Shown here: piece after piece, positions 47,611 through 56,352 of the stretch
Position numbering within the stretch: the stretch's first letter is position 1
Layout: each line of letters begins with the position of its first letter
From: Arcticibacter eurypsychrophilus
GTDB lineage: Bacteria; Bacteroidota; Bacteroidia; Sphingobacteriales; Sphingobacteriaceae
DNA length: 64,000 bases
Direction: 5' to 3'
Assembly (NCBI RefSeq): GCF_001730525.1
Contig: NZ_MDFN01000011.1
Coordinates: forward strand, 1-64,000
The notes under the pieces: generated by a model
The model's database searches: none
The model's input: only the letters and a program-made list of their open reading frames with translations
What the model was told of the DNA's origin: nothing
Made by a program: the position numbers and the translations under genes

Positions 47611-47834
47611 TACTTGTAGCCAAATCTTTTCTTTGCATCTTCATGACTGAAAACAGCACCTTTATCTAACTGAGCTAATCCTTCTGTCACATCGTTTTGT
47701 TGAGCCTTACTCAAGTCATCGAACCAATCCATGTCTCTGCTGCTTATCAACATCTTTATATCATTAATAAGGGTGACATCATCAGAATTGATAATATGCT
47801 GCAGTACATTTAGTTTTTCTCCCTGTATATTCAT
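47610..47834 (-). CDS. antitoxin of the RelE/ParE pair
   Basis: A 74-residue acidic protein when started at the ATG at 47834 (MNIQGEKLNVLQHIINSDD). The frame extends 16 codons upstream, but the added sequence is Phe/Tyr-rich and abuts the cdaA stop, so the inner start is chosen. It ends LDKGAVFSHEDAKKRFGYK. The C-terminal HEDAKKRF is like many antitoxins that wrap the toxin. The DNA-binding class is not clear. It lies upstream of and overlaps the toxin gene by one base. Confidence 0.82.
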   Translation of the reverse strand: MNIQGEKLNVLQHIINSDDVTLINDIKMLISSRDMDWFDDLSKAQQNDVTEGLAQLDKGAVFSHEDAKKRFGYK

Positions 47835-47882
47835 ATAAGTAAATTTAACGAAATCTAAATAGAAACGAAAAAAACCAAACAA

Positions 47883-48674
47883 TTATATATCCCTAATCAA
47901 CAACTTCTCCAAATCCTCATACGTCACATCCATTCTTACCCTGCCTTGTTTCGCATAAGCAAGCTGCCCAGTCTCTTCCGAAACAATCACAGCCACCGCG
48001 TCGCTCAGTTCCGTAATTCCAATTCCTGCCCGATGCCTTAACCCATACTGAGCCGGCAGCTTAATATTATCACTCACCGGAAGAATACAGCTGGCACATT
48101 TAATCTTCCCCTCCGAAATAACCATCGCTCCATCATGCAGCGGACTATTCTTCTTAAAGATCGATTCAATGAGCCGTTTAGAAATAAACCCATCAATCGC
48201 CTCTCCCGTATTCTGATAAAACTGATCATCGAAATATTTAGCGAATACAATCAGCGCACCCGTGCGACTATGTTGCATCGTTTTGCAGGCCTCAATAATA
48301 TGTTTTATCGATGGGATATTAATATTCTCAGCCTCTTTATTTCCGGGAATAAACGTCTCCCAGATCTTATTTCGATGTAAAGCCGCATTTTTTCCAATTA
48401 ACAAGAGGAATCGCCTGATCTCTTGCTGGAAAACAATGATCAGCGCCAGAAAACCCACACTCACAAATCCCCCCAGTATATTACTCAGCAAACGCATATG
48501 CAGCTGCTCCGTAACAATATATACGAGGTATATAATGATCAGTCCCAAAACAATATTTACCGCTATTGTACCTCTTATCAGATTGTACAGATAATAAATA
48601 ATGATTGCAACCAGTATAATATCGACGATATCAAGAAAGCGCAAGTGTAAAAAACTAAGATCAAAGCGGTCCAT
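47883..48674 (-). CDS. cdaA: diadenylate cyclase (c-di-AMP synthase)
   Basis: CdaA makes cyclic di-AMP from two ATP at the membrane. The 263-residue protein has an N-terminal membrane part (about 1-85, three hydrophobic segments) and a DAC domain with the catalytic motif LHDGAMVI (DGA) and GLRHRAGIGI (RHR). This membrane-anchored layout is the CdaA class. It follows folP on the same strand by 89 bases, the normal pairing in Bacteroidota. The toxin-antitoxin pair lies directly downstream. Confidence 0.95.
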   Translation of the reverse strand: MDRFDLSFLHLRFLDIVDIILVAIIIYYLYNLIRGTIAVNIVLGLIIIYLVYIVTEQLHMRLLSNILGGFVSVGFLALIIVFQQEIRRFLLLIGKNAALHRNKIWETFIPGNKEAENINIPSIKHIIEACKTMQHSRTGALIVFAKYFDDQFYQNTGEAIDGFISKRLIESIFKKNSPLHDGAMVISEGKIKCASCILPVSDNIKLPAQYGLRHRAGIGITELSDAVAVIVSEETGQLAYAKQGRVRMDVTYEDLEKLLIRDI

Positions 48675-48689
48675 TTATAAATACTTAGG

Positions 48690-48714
48690 GTCCGGATACA
48701 GGATATTTCCGGAC
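48690..48714. repeat. 7-bp GC-rich hairpin between folP and cdaA
   Basis: Perfect arms GTCCGGA (48690-48696) and TCCGGAC (48708-48714) with an 11-base loop. No T tract follows in the direction of transcription, so it may be an attenuator or mRNA element. Confidence 0.4.
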
Positions 48715-48763
48715 GGTTGTGTTGAACCCGAATATAGGAAATTTGTATAAGAAACAGATAAAA

Positions 48764-49621
48764 TTAATGTTTTAAGCAACCTGTCAATTTTACTGCTTCA
48801 ACGGCTTCCTTCACATCATGCACCCGCAAAATCTTAGCTCCTTTCATCAGCGCAATGGTATTAAGCACGGTCGTTCCGTTCAAAGCTTCTTCCGTAGAAA
48901 TATCCAGCGTTTTCCAGATTGTCCTTTTTCTTGATAATCCAACCAAGATAGGTAGGCCGGTCAGTTTAAACCGATCCAGCTGCTTTAGTAATTCAAAGTT
49001 CTGTTCAATGGTCTTTGCAAAGCCGAAACCCGGATCAAGAATGACATCATGGACATGAAGTTCGCTCAACTTTTCCATTTTAGCAGAAAAATATGCAAGT
49101 ATTTCCGCGAACATATCTTCATAGTTCGTCAGTTTATTCATGGTCTGTGGAGTGCCCCGCATATGCATTAAAATGTAAGGAACCTGTAGCTTTGCCACCG
49201 TTTCAAACATCAGAGGATCAAGTTCTCCCCCTGAAATGTCGTTGATTATGTTCGCTCCAGCTTCAATAGATGCCTTGGCAACGGATGACCGGAAGGTATC
49301 AATGGATAATATAGCGTCTGGGAATTCAGAGGTAATTGCCTCAATAACAGGAATTAAACGTTTAGTTTCTTCTTCTTCGGATACTTCCACTGCTCCAGGA
49401 CGAGAGGAGTAGGCCCCAAGGTCCAGCAAGTCTGCCCCCTCGGACAGTAATTGCTCGGTACGGATTAATGCTCGCTCAACTGTTTGCACCCGACTGTCGC
49501 CAAAGAAGGAATCTGGCGTAATGTTCAGGATGCCCATTACTTTAGGGATTGTAAAATCTATGAGACTCCCGCCTGCATTAATGGTATTCTTTTGATGAAA
49601 AAATGTACTTTTATCGCTCAT
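48764..49621 (-). CDS. folP: dihydropteroate synthase
   Basis: FolP joins p-aminobenzoate to the pterin pyrophosphate in folate synthesis and is the sulfonamide target. The 285-residue TIM barrel shows KVMGILNITPDSFFGDSRV, DLGAYSSRPGAVEVSEEEE, ILSIDTFRSSVA, NDISGG, YILMHMRGTPQTM, VILDPGFGFAKT, and ILVGLSRKRTI. Motifs and length are normal. It heads a folP-cdaA unit on the minus strand and is divergent from the DoxX-like gene. Confidence 0.95.
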   Translation of the reverse strand: MSDKSTFFHQKNTINAGGSLIDFTIPKVMGILNITPDSFFGDSRVQTVERALIRTEQLLSEGADLLDLGAYSSRPGAVEVSEEEETKRLIPVIEAITSEFPDAILSIDTFRSSVAKASIEAGANIINDISGGELDPLMFETVAKLQVPYILMHMRGTPQTMNKLTNYEDMFAEILAYFSAKMEKLSELHVHDVILDPGFGFAKTIEQNFELLKQLDRFKLTGLPILVGLSRKRTIWKTLDISTEEALNGTTVLNTIALMKGAKILRVHDVKEAVEAVKLTGCLKH

Positions 49622-49801
49622 TATAAATACAAATTAAAGATTAATTCATTAATTATATGTGTTGGAATAAAATACGTTTAAAGGATAAGATTTAATTTCC
49701 TAAAAGTGCAGCTATTTTTCTCAGGTAATAAACGGGATATTATAGCTCATCCTAAATCTTTAAATTACGTAAAAGCAACGAATTAATTAATATACATACT
49801 C

Positions 49802-50983
49802 ATGTTAAGATCAAATACACGTCCCGATTATTTATTATGGTTTTCCAGAATCTTTGTAGGAGTGCTTTTTATTTTCTCCGGACTAGTTAAAGCAAATGAT
49901 CCACTCGGCTTTGCCTATAAGCTGGAGGAATATTTCGAAGTTTTCCACACTACATTTCTTAACGACTATGCCGTAGCCCTTTCTATTTCCATTTGCGCAT
50001 TGGAAATTATTCTAGGAGTTGCCCTACTCGTTGGTTACCGGGCATTACAAATTAGTTGGGGATTGCTGTTGCTGATCGTGTTTTTTACATTTCTTACCTT
50101 CTGGTCCGCCGCTTTCGATGTCGTTAAAACCTGCGGTTGTTTTGGAGATGCCATTCCTTTAACGCCATGGCAATCTTTTTCCAAAGACCTGATCCTGCTC
50201 ACCCTGATCCTGGTTATTTTCTATAAAAGGAAAATGATTAATCCAATCACAAAATCACACAGGTCAATGCATATTTTAATAGCCGTAGCCGTACTATTCT
50301 CCTTTGGCTTTGGATTGTTTACCTACAATTATCTTCCTGTTGTAGATTTTCTTCCCTATAACATCGGCGCTAACCTTCCTAATAATATGCGGACACCCTC
50401 TTCAGCACCTAAAGATGAATACGTCATTACCTATCAGCTTAAAAATAGAAAAAGTGGCGATACACAGCAAATGACTGATAAGGAGTACCTGAAAACAGAA
50501 ATATGGAAGGACGACAATTGGGCAATCATCGGCGAACCGGAAAATAAACTGGTTAAAAAGGGATATGAACCGAAGATTCGCGATCTTATGATTACCGACA
50601 GTCAGGGGACCAACTATACCTCCGAAATAATTGAAAATCCCTATTATAATCTGATCATTGTAGCCTATAACCTGGACAATGCCAATGAAAAGGGCATAGG
50701 CGATTTAAATGCCATAGCTAGAAATTCTGCGGAAAATTATAACATCCGAACTGTTTTACTCACCTCAAATACGAAAGAATCCACCGATCAGTATATCAAA
50801 AAACATAAGCTCATCATGGAAACCTTTAATGCAGATGCTGTTCCCTTGAAAAGTATGGTTCGCTCCAATCCAGGTTTGCTCTTGCTCAAAAATGGCGTAG
50901 TGATCAATAAATGGCATTTCCACACCTTGCCTTCATACGAGGAGCTCGAATCAAAGTATTTCAGAGATAGTAATTTAAAGTAA
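49802..50983 (+). CDS. BT_3928-like DoxX/MauE membrane protein
   Basis: A 393-residue membrane protein. The first half has a DoxX-type four-helix bundle (RIFVGVLFIFSGLVKANDPLGFAYKLEEYF, ALEIILGVALLVGYR), with VVKTCGCFGDAIPLTPWQSFSKDLILL, a cysteine pair reminiscent of MauE. A further helix (about 158-178) is followed by a periplasmic domain (180-393) with thioredoxin-like elements but no CxxC. This is the layout of the BT_3928 family, conserved in Bacteroidota. A redox or maturation role is possible but not shown. It overlaps nothing; aroK starts 4 bases after its stop. Confidence 0.8.
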   Translation: MLRSNTRPDYLLWFSRIFVGVLFIFSGLVKANDPLGFAYKLEEYFEVFHTTFLNDYAVALSISICALEIILGVALLVGYRALQISWGLLLLIVFFTFLTFWSAAFDVVKTCGCFGDAIPLTPWQSFSKDLILLTLILVIFYKRKMINPITKSHRSMHILIAVAVLFSFGFGLFTYNYLPVVDFLPYNIGANLPNNMRTPSSAPKDEYVITYQLKNRKSGDTQQMTDKEYLKTEIWKDDNWAIIGEPENKLVKKGYEPKIRDLMITDSQGTNYTSEIIENPYYNLIIVAYNLDNANEKGIGDLNAIARNSAENYNIRTVLLTSNTKESTDQYIKKHKLIMETFNADAVPLKSMVRSNPGLLLLKNGVVINKWHFHTLPSYEELESKYFRDSNLK

Positions 50984-50986
50984 AAG

Positions 50987-51493
50987 ATGAAAATTTTCCT
51001 TGTTGGATTTATGGGTTCCGGTAAAACTACCCTCGGTAAAAGGCTTGCTGCAAAGCTCGACTGGAATTTTATTGATCTCGATAAATCAATAGAGCAACAT
51101 ACCGGTCAAAATATTCCCGATTATTTTAAAACCCATGGTGAAACGCTTTTCCGTGAAATGGAACGTGTGGTTTTGCAAACGGAAAAATATCCCGACAACA
51201 CAATTATTGCTACAGGAGGCGGCGCACCCTGCTACTTTGATAATATGAATTGGATGAAAACACAAGGCATAGTCGTGTATATCTCCTTAAGTCCTGCAGA
51301 TTTAGCCGTTCGCTTAGACCGCTCTGAAGAAGAACGCCCCGTATTACAAGGGTATAAAGGAGAAGCACTGGTTGGCTTCATCGCCGGAAAGCTATCTGAA
51401 CGTGAGCCCCATTATCTTCAAGCCAATATCATTATATCGGGTAGGGCACTGAGCGCCACTAAACTTTGGAAGGCTATTGATCAGCACAAATAA
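50987..51493 (+). CDS. aroK: shikimate kinase
   Basis: AroK phosphorylates shikimate in the aromatic amino acid pathway. The 168-residue P-loop kinase has Walker A GFMGSGKTT, FIDLDKSIE (the shikimate/magnesium aspartate), FREMERVVL, ATGGGAPCYF and the lid arginine in EERPVL. It starts only 3 bases after the DoxX-like stop, so they are co-transcribed. Its last 13 bases overlap the end of the convergent phosphoribosyltransferase gene. Confidence 0.95.
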   Translation: MKIFLVGFMGSGKTTLGKRLAAKLDWNFIDLDKSIEQHTGQNIPDYFKTHGETLFREMERVVLQTEKYPDNTIIATGGGAPCYFDNMNWMKTQGIVVYISLSPADLAVRLDRSEEERPVLQGYKGEALVGFIAGKLSEREPHYLQANIIISGRALSATKLWKAIDQHK

Positions 51494-51990
51494 ACCACAT
51501 CTTCTGTATCCGGCTGGTCAGATAAAACGACATCCACATGTTCTTTGGTAATCGTAGAAAGTTCTATACCGGTGTAATCGGGCGATACCGGAAATACACG
51601 GTGACTCCTGTTTACCAACGCAACAGTACGGAGCTTTTTAATAGGAGTATGTAAAAATATCCCTATTCCATGCGCCATTGTGCGGCCCTGATTGACTACA
51701 TCATCCACAAGGATCACCACTTTATTGGTGCAATCTGCTACAGGAATATCCGTCTGAACCGTTAGATCCGAACTGTTTTTATCCAGCATGATTTTCATCA
51801 GCGTGATCCTGATCCCCGAAATTTCCTCCAGCTTCGTTTTAATCCGTCCTGCTAAAATATATCCGAAATCAATAATACCCGCAACAACCATTTCTTTCTC
51901 GTCCAGGTTATCCTCCCAGATCTGATAGGCAATGCGGACTATCTTTTGTTCAATTTGCTTTTGGTTCAGAACGATTATTTGATTGTTCAT
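51481..51990 (-). CDS. phosphoribosyltransferase (PyrR/Hpt-like)
   Basis: A 169-residue type I phosphoribosyltransferase. The PRPP loop is VVILVDDVVNQGRTM, with two acidic residues, a hydrophobic run before it and GRT after. KLRTVALVNRSHRVFPVSPDYTG gives the hood and base-recognition region. Similar Bacteroidota proteins are annotated as PyrR-like regulators or uracil/hypoxanthine transferases; substrate cannot be settled here. Gene order on the minus strand is rlmD, a hypothetical gene, then this one, with 11-14 base gaps. Confidence 0.85.
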   Translation of the reverse strand: MNNQIIVLNQKQIEQKIVRIAYQIWEDNLDEKEMVVAGIIDFGYILAGRIKTKLEEISGIRITLMKIMLDKNSSDLTVQTDIPVADCTNKVVILVDDVVNQGRTMAHGIGIFLHTPIKKLRTVALVNRSHRVFPVSPDYTGIELSTITKEHVDVVLSDQPDTEDVVYLC

Positions 51991-52001
51991 GCTGGTATAC
52001 G

Positions 52002-52400
52002 TTAATGATAAGGGTAAAATACAAAGTTAGCACCTTCGGGCACAATGACGAAGACACAGATAAAATCTTCAGGATTCTTGAACGTTTTAATGAAACGATC
52101 TTTCTTCTCGGGATGGATGATTCCTTTTTTTATAAACTCATCCAGCGTAGAAGCCTGTACCGACCAGCTGGTACCTAAATCAGTCTTGTCTAAAATTAAT
52201 TCACCTATGTTTACCTCATGCTGGTGCGCAATGAAAATAGGATAATCAGAGATCCCTTCGTTTACTATTTCCGCAGATACCTCTTTAATCGACTCACTGT
52301 AAAACTTAAGGTCTTTCTCCAGACTTTTAAGCGGACTTATCTTTTCCGGTTTGTCATTTCCATCTGACTCCGATGCATTAATTAAATCTTTCAGTTCCAT
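52002..52400 (-). CDS. conserved hypothetical protein
   Basis: A 132-residue soluble protein with no recognised domain. The N-terminus is acidic and disordered-looking (about 1-22, ASESDGNDKPEKISP); the rest is compact, with YPIFIAHQHEVNIGELILDKTDLGTSW, a KDRFIKTFKNPEDFICVFVIVPEGANFVFYPYH tail and no cysteine cluster. It lies between rlmD (14 bases) and the phosphoribosyltransferase gene (11 bases), so it belongs to that transcript. It looks like a lineage-conserved protein of unknown role. Confidence 0.65.
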   Translation of the reverse strand: MELKDLINASESDGNDKPEKISPLKSLEKDLKFYSESIKEVSAEIVNEGISDYPIFIAHQHEVNIGELILDKTDLGTSWSVQASTLDEFIKKGIIHPEKKDRFIKTFKNPEDFICVFVIVPEGANFVFYPYH

Positions 52401-52414
52401 ATTAATCTGATCTA

Positions 52415-53839
52415 TTAATTTTCAGTATGAACAACAGGACGCAGGGTCAATAATACCACATTTTCCACATGTTGGGTATGCGGAAACATATCAACCGGTC
52501 TGATGCGTACTGTATCGTACTTTTCCTTCAGTAAAAAGATGTCTCTGGCCTGCGTTGCTGCATTACAACTCACATATACGATCTTAGGCGCTTCCATTTC
52601 CAGCAAACGCTGTACCACATCGGCATGCATTCCTGCTCTTGGAGGATCGGTGATAATCACATCCGGCTTCCCATGTTCATTCGCAAAATGAGGCGTCAAA
52701 ACGTCTTTCATGTCACCAGCATAAAACGTCGTATTGCTGATTCCGTTTAACAAAGAGTTCTCTTTCGCATCTTCAATCGCAGTAGGCACATATTCAATGC
52801 CAATAACATGTTTAACCGAACGGGCAATGAAATTGGCAATCGTTCCAGCTCCCGTGTACAAATCATACACCAGCTCATCGCCTTTAAAGCCTGCAAACTC
52901 GCGGGTTAAACTGTATAACTCATAAGCCTGTAAAGAGTTCGTTTGGTAAAATGACTTTGGGCCAATCTTAAAAGACAATCCTTCCATTTCTTCCAGGATA
53001 TAATCCCTTCCGGAGAATACATGAATCTCCTGATCAAAGATCGTGTCGTTCTTCTTATGATTCACGATATACAGCAAGGAAGTAAGATCACCGAATTGCC
53101 CCTTAATATGCTCCATCATCAGTTGAATCTGTGTTTCTTCCACGTAAGCAAATACGACGATAACCATCACCTCACCCGTTGTCGAAGTGCGGATAATCAA
53201 ATTACGCAAGGCACCTTCATGATTGCGGAGATCATAAAAAGAGATCCCATTTTCGACAGCGAATTTCCTGACACTGTTTCTGATTTCATTGGAAGGACTT
53301 CCCTGCAGATAGCAGGTTTCAATATTCAGGATCTTATCAAAACGAAGAGGCACGTGGAATCCCAGTGCATTCATGTCCTGATGCTCATCCTGAACATCCA
53401 CATCAGTCAGCCAACGTTTATGCGAAAAAGTATATTCCAGCTTATTTCTGTAATACCGGGTTTCAAAGGAAGGAAGAATAGTTTCTGTAGAGCTAGTGTC
53501 GATCTTTGCAATGCGTTCCAGCGCGTCATTAACCGACTTCTGCTTAAACTTCAGCTGTGCTTCATAGGTCATGTGTTGCCATTTACAACCCCCACAAACA
53601 CCAAAGTGCTGACAAAAAGCATCAGTCCTGTGCTCTGAAGGAGTAACAATCTGAATAATTTTAGCTTCAGCGAAATTCTTCTTTTTACGATATATTTCAA
53701 TATCTACTATATCGCCGGGTATTGCTTTTTCTACAAATATGACCAGTTCCTCAGATTTTCCAAGTCCCTTTCCTTCTTCAGCTATATCGGTTATGAGTAC
53801 ATTCTGAACCTGCTTTTTATCAGCCGGAATTTTTTTCAT
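52415..53839 (-). CDS. rlmD: 23S rRNA (uracil1939-C5)-methyltransferase
   Basis: RlmD (RumA-type) methylates 23S rRNA uracil. An N-terminal TRAM domain (about 1-60) precedes the iron-sulfur motif CQHFGVCGGCKWQHM (CX5CX2C, with a further Cys nearby), and the SAM-binding and catalytic part ends with IITDPPRAG and YVSCNAATQ, which holds the nucleophilic cysteine. The frame runs 13 codons further upstream, but MKKIPADKKQ at 53839 is the natural start (474 residues). Exact target uridine is assigned by family. Co-transcribed with the next two genes. Confidence 0.92.
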   Translation of the reverse strand: MKKIPADKKQVQNVLITDIAEEGKGLGKSEELVIFVEKAIPGDIVDIEIYRKKKNFAEAKIIQIVTPSEHRTDAFCQHFGVCGGCKWQHMTYEAQLKFKQKSVNDALERIAKIDTSSTETILPSFETRYYRNKLEYTFSHKRWLTDVDVQDEHQDMNALGFHVPLRFDKILNIETCYLQGSPSNEIRNSVRKFAVENGISFYDLRNHEGALRNLIIRTSTTGEVMVIVVFAYVEETQIQLMMEHIKGQFGDLTSLLYIVNHKKNDTIFDQEIHVFSGRDYILEEMEGLSFKIGPKSFYQTNSLQAYELYSLTREFAGFKGDELVYDLYTGAGTIANFIARSVKHVIGIEYVPTAIEDAKENSLLNGISNTTFYAGDMKDVLTPHFANEHGKPDVIITDPPRAGMHADVVQRLLEMEAPKIVYVSCNAATQARDIFLLKEKYDTVRIRPVDMFPHTQHVENVVLLTLRPVVHTEN

Positions 53840-53902
53840 TGAATTGTCTATGTTAAAAACCAATAAATAAGGTTTCACCTATTACCGGTTTATCAAAATT
53901 AA

Positions 53903-54490
53903 TTAGGCTGTTTCTCTTATGGCAGCCTTAACCAGGTAAGGAAGAATTTCCTTTTGAAAACTAACAAAGTTTTTGCGCACATCCGAATCGCTTACTGAAG
54001 TGAACGCATACGAAAATACAATACTTTTGCTTGCTTTAATTAAAAAGCGAACTCCTCCTGCCAGGTTTTCATTGTTTTTAACAGGGATAGTTTCCTGAAA
54101 GGTCTTGATGAGTAATATTTCAAGATCATCGGATAAAAGTTTTAATAAACCCTGTGAGTTGGCAGATTCCCTGATGAAATCCCAGCCGATAAACTCATTG
54201 CAAATGATGTAGGTGATGCGGCAAGTCTTAAAAATAAGTTTGCTTAAGTAATCCTCCATATCATTTACGTTATACTCCGAATTAATCATCTCGGCTACAC
54301 TATCATGGATGTAATCCATCAAAATATAATGCAGCAACACCTCCTTGCTTTCAAAATATTTATAAATGGTCGCCTTCGCAACCTTTGCTTTTTTTGCTAT
54401 CTCGTTGACACTGGTTTTGTAATATCCATACTTCCGGAATAGCTCCTGAGCCGCCTCTATTATATTCTCCTTTACATTGTCAATTTCCAT
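53903..54490 (-). CDS. TetR/AcrR family transcriptional regulator
   Basis: A 195-residue TetR-type repressor. The N-terminal helix-turn-helix reads NIIEAAQELFRKYGYYKTSVNEIAKKAKVAKATIYKYFESKEVLL. The C-terminal ligand domain is all helical. It starts 4 bases after the stop of the lipoprotein gene and follows pheS, so it is the last gene of a pheS-lipoprotein-TetR unit. The regulated target is not evident; the adaptor/TolC pair is over 30 kb away. Confidence 0.9.
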   Translation of the reverse strand: MEIDNVKENIIEAAQELFRKYGYYKTSVNEIAKKAKVAKATIYKYFESKEVLLHYILMDYIHDSVAEMINSEYNVNDMEDYLSKLIFKTCRITYIICNEFIGWDFIRESANSQGLLKLLSDDLEILLIKTFQETIPVKNNENLAGGVRFLIKASKSIVFSYAFTSVSDSDVRKNFVSFQKEILPYLVKAAIRETA

Positions 54491-54494
54491 TTGA

Positions 54495-54908
54495 TTAATT
54501 GCTTACGGAGATTTGTCCATTACTCTCTGTGACGATATATGTTTTTAGCGGCTTTTTAGCTATATTGTTTTGTGCTGATCCATCTAAGAGCGAAAATATG
54601 GCTCCGCTGCAAGGGTCAGTAGCGGTAAACCTAGTAGTTACATGAACGGCACATTCTTTTTCCGGATTAACAGTACTGCAGCGGTCATAAGCAACCAGCT
54701 TATCAAAAGGTTTTCTATAAATAATCAATCCCGCCACACCATGTCCTGGTACTTCTACGTATCCACCATCTACCGATAACCCACTATATTGAGGATTCCC
54801 GAAAATTGTAGCGCGGAAAGTAAACGATACGTCAGGCACTCCTGAAGGATCTTTCCCACATGAAACAAAAATCAGACAGATTCCAACTAAAAGCGTAATT
54901 CTGTTCAT
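54495..54908 (-). CDS. Rieske-fold-like lipoprotein lacking iron-sulfur ligands
   Basis: A 137-residue lipoprotein (lipobox FVSCGKD, Cys at about 17). The mature part has DVSFTFRATIF, GVAGLIIYRKPFDKLVAYDRC and SGAIFSLLDGS, KKPLKTYIV, a pattern like small Rieske-type proteins of Bacteroidota. A functional Rieske site needs CxH and CxxH; here YDRCSTVNPEKECAVHV and DPCSGAIF keep cysteines but not the required histidine spacing. It is probably not a [2Fe-2S] carrier. Its ATG overlaps the pheS stop by one base (TAATG). Confidence 0.7.
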   Translation of the reverse strand: MNRITLLVGICLIFVSCGKDPSGVPDVSFTFRATIFGNPQYSGLSVDGGYVEVPGHGVAGLIIYRKPFDKLVAYDRCSTVNPEKECAVHVTTRFTATDPCSGAIFSLLDGSAQNNIAKKPLKTYIVTESNGQISVSN

Positions 54909-55942
54909 TATATAATTTCACTTTGAAATTGCTTTAAAAAGCGAACATCATTTTCGGAGAACAGGCGAAGATCTTTAATCTGGTACTTCAGATTAGTAAT
55001 TCGTTCAATACCCATTCCGAATGCATAACCTGTAAATTTGGTACTATCTATACCGCAATTTTCCAAAACATTCGGGTCAACCATACCACAACCGAGTATT
55101 TCAACCCAACCGCTATGTTTACAAAACGCACATCCGTCGCCACCACAGATGGTACATGAAATATCCATTTCAGCAGAAGGCTCTGTAAACGGGAAATAAG
55201 AAGGACGGAAACGAACTTTAGTACCTTCGCCAAACATCTCTTGAACAAAATAAAACAGAGTTTGCTTTAGGTCGGCGAAAGAAACATTTTCATCTATATA
55301 TAAACCTTCAACCTGGTGGAAGAAACAATGCGCACGAGCAGAAATCGCTTCGTTACGGTATACACGACCCGGCATAATAGACCGGAAAGGTGGTTTTCCA
55401 TTTTCCATCATCCGTACCTGTACAGAAGAAGTATGCGTACGAAGAGCGATATCACCGTTCTCCGCATCTTTTTTAATAAAGAATGTATCCTGCATATCAC
55501 GGGCAGGATGTTCCTGAGGGAAATTCAGCGCAGAAAAGTTATGCCAGTCGTCCTCAATTTCAGGACCTTCTGCAACAGTAAAGCCTAATTTCTTAAAGAT
55601 TTCTATAATTTCAGACCTGACCAATGACAACGGATGACGCGATCCATTTTCAAATCCCTCTCCCGGTAAGGTTAAATCCAATTTAGCATCGTCAGCACCG
55701 CTTCCGGATTCAAAAGCATCCTTAAATTGCAAATACCGTTCTTCAGTTGTTTTTTTAAATTCATTCAAAACCTTACCTAGCAGGCGTTTTTCCTCTGGAG
55801 AAACAGCTTTGAATGCATCGAATAAGTCTTTAATGATCCCTTTTGTTCCCAGAAATTTAATTCTGAAGATCTCCAGTTCTTCAGCAGAAGATGGTTCGAA
55901 AGCCAGTATTTCGGAAGTATATTGAGTGATCTGATCCTGCAT
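54908..55942 (-). CDS. pheS: phenylalanine-tRNA ligase alpha subunit
   Basis: PheS is the catalytic subunit of phenylalanyl-tRNA synthetase. The 344-residue protein has the N-terminal coiled coil (about 1-90), then DLTLPGEGFENGSRHPLSLVRSEI, GFTVAEGPEIEDDWHNFSALNFPQEHPARDMQDTFF, class II motif 2 RVYRNEAISARAHCFFHQVEG, and motif 3 GFGMGIERITNLKYQIKDLR-like (YAFGMGIERI). Length is normal. pheT is not adjacent. Its stop overlaps the start of the lipoprotein gene, so the three genes form an operon. Confidence 0.96.
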   Translation of the reverse strand: MQDQITQYTSEILAFEPSSAEELEIFRIKFLGTKGIIKDLFDAFKAVSPEEKRLLGKVLNEFKKTTEERYLQFKDAFESGSGADDAKLDLTLPGEGFENGSRHPLSLVRSEIIEIFKKLGFTVAEGPEIEDDWHNFSALNFPQEHPARDMQDTFFIKKDAENGDIALRTHTSSVQVRMMENGKPPFRSIMPGRVYRNEAISARAHCFFHQVEGLYIDENVSFADLKQTLFYFVQEMFGEGTKVRFRPSYFPFTEPSAEMDISCTICGGDGCAFCKHSGWVEILGCGMVDPNVLENCGIDSTKFTGYAFGMGIERITNLKYQIKDLRLFSENDVRFLKQFQSEII

Positions 55943-56352
55943 TATATCGTATTAAATTTTAAATCTAATGGTTTGAGGGTATTGAAAATCCTAAAAAGAA
56001 TTTAGCCCGTTATAATCTTCAAAATTATAAAAATATAAGTATTTAATGGGTACTTAAAATTGGGTTGTTAGGAATCAATAAAGATTGTTAGTGAATAGGG
56101 GAATAAAGGAGGGATGAGGGTTGCTGATGCAAGGATTTAAAATTAGAAATTGGACGGAAAATGATGATGGGAATATAGGATATGTTAATCCGGTCGGTTT
56201 AGTGTGCTAGTTCAAAGTTAAAATAGATAATGGTTAAGATTGCCTAAGTGTTATAAATTGAAATAATTGTAAATCGATAGTCACTATTTGATTTATTTTG
56301 ATTATTGCACACATTTTTTCAAATTGTTTGTTAAATTTGGTAACCCCAAAAT
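55943..56352. other. intergenic region before the accessory block
   Basis: A 410-base AT-rich spacer between divergent pheS and the Panacea gene. I see no ORF of note or RNA gene. The only element of interest is a promoter-like site at 56332-56339. Confidence 0.5.
56332..56339 (+). promoter_or_regulatory. TAnnTTTG -7 promoter element
   Basis: TAAATTTG matches the -7 consensus, 13 bases before the ATG of the Panacea gene. A start about seven bases downstream of the element would leave a leader of only a few bases. Confidence 0.5.

Noticed and set aside
53021-53638. 205-codon plus-strand frame opposite rlmD
   Set aside because: It lies fully inside the clearly coding rlmD gene and has no motif or promoter; a shadow frame.
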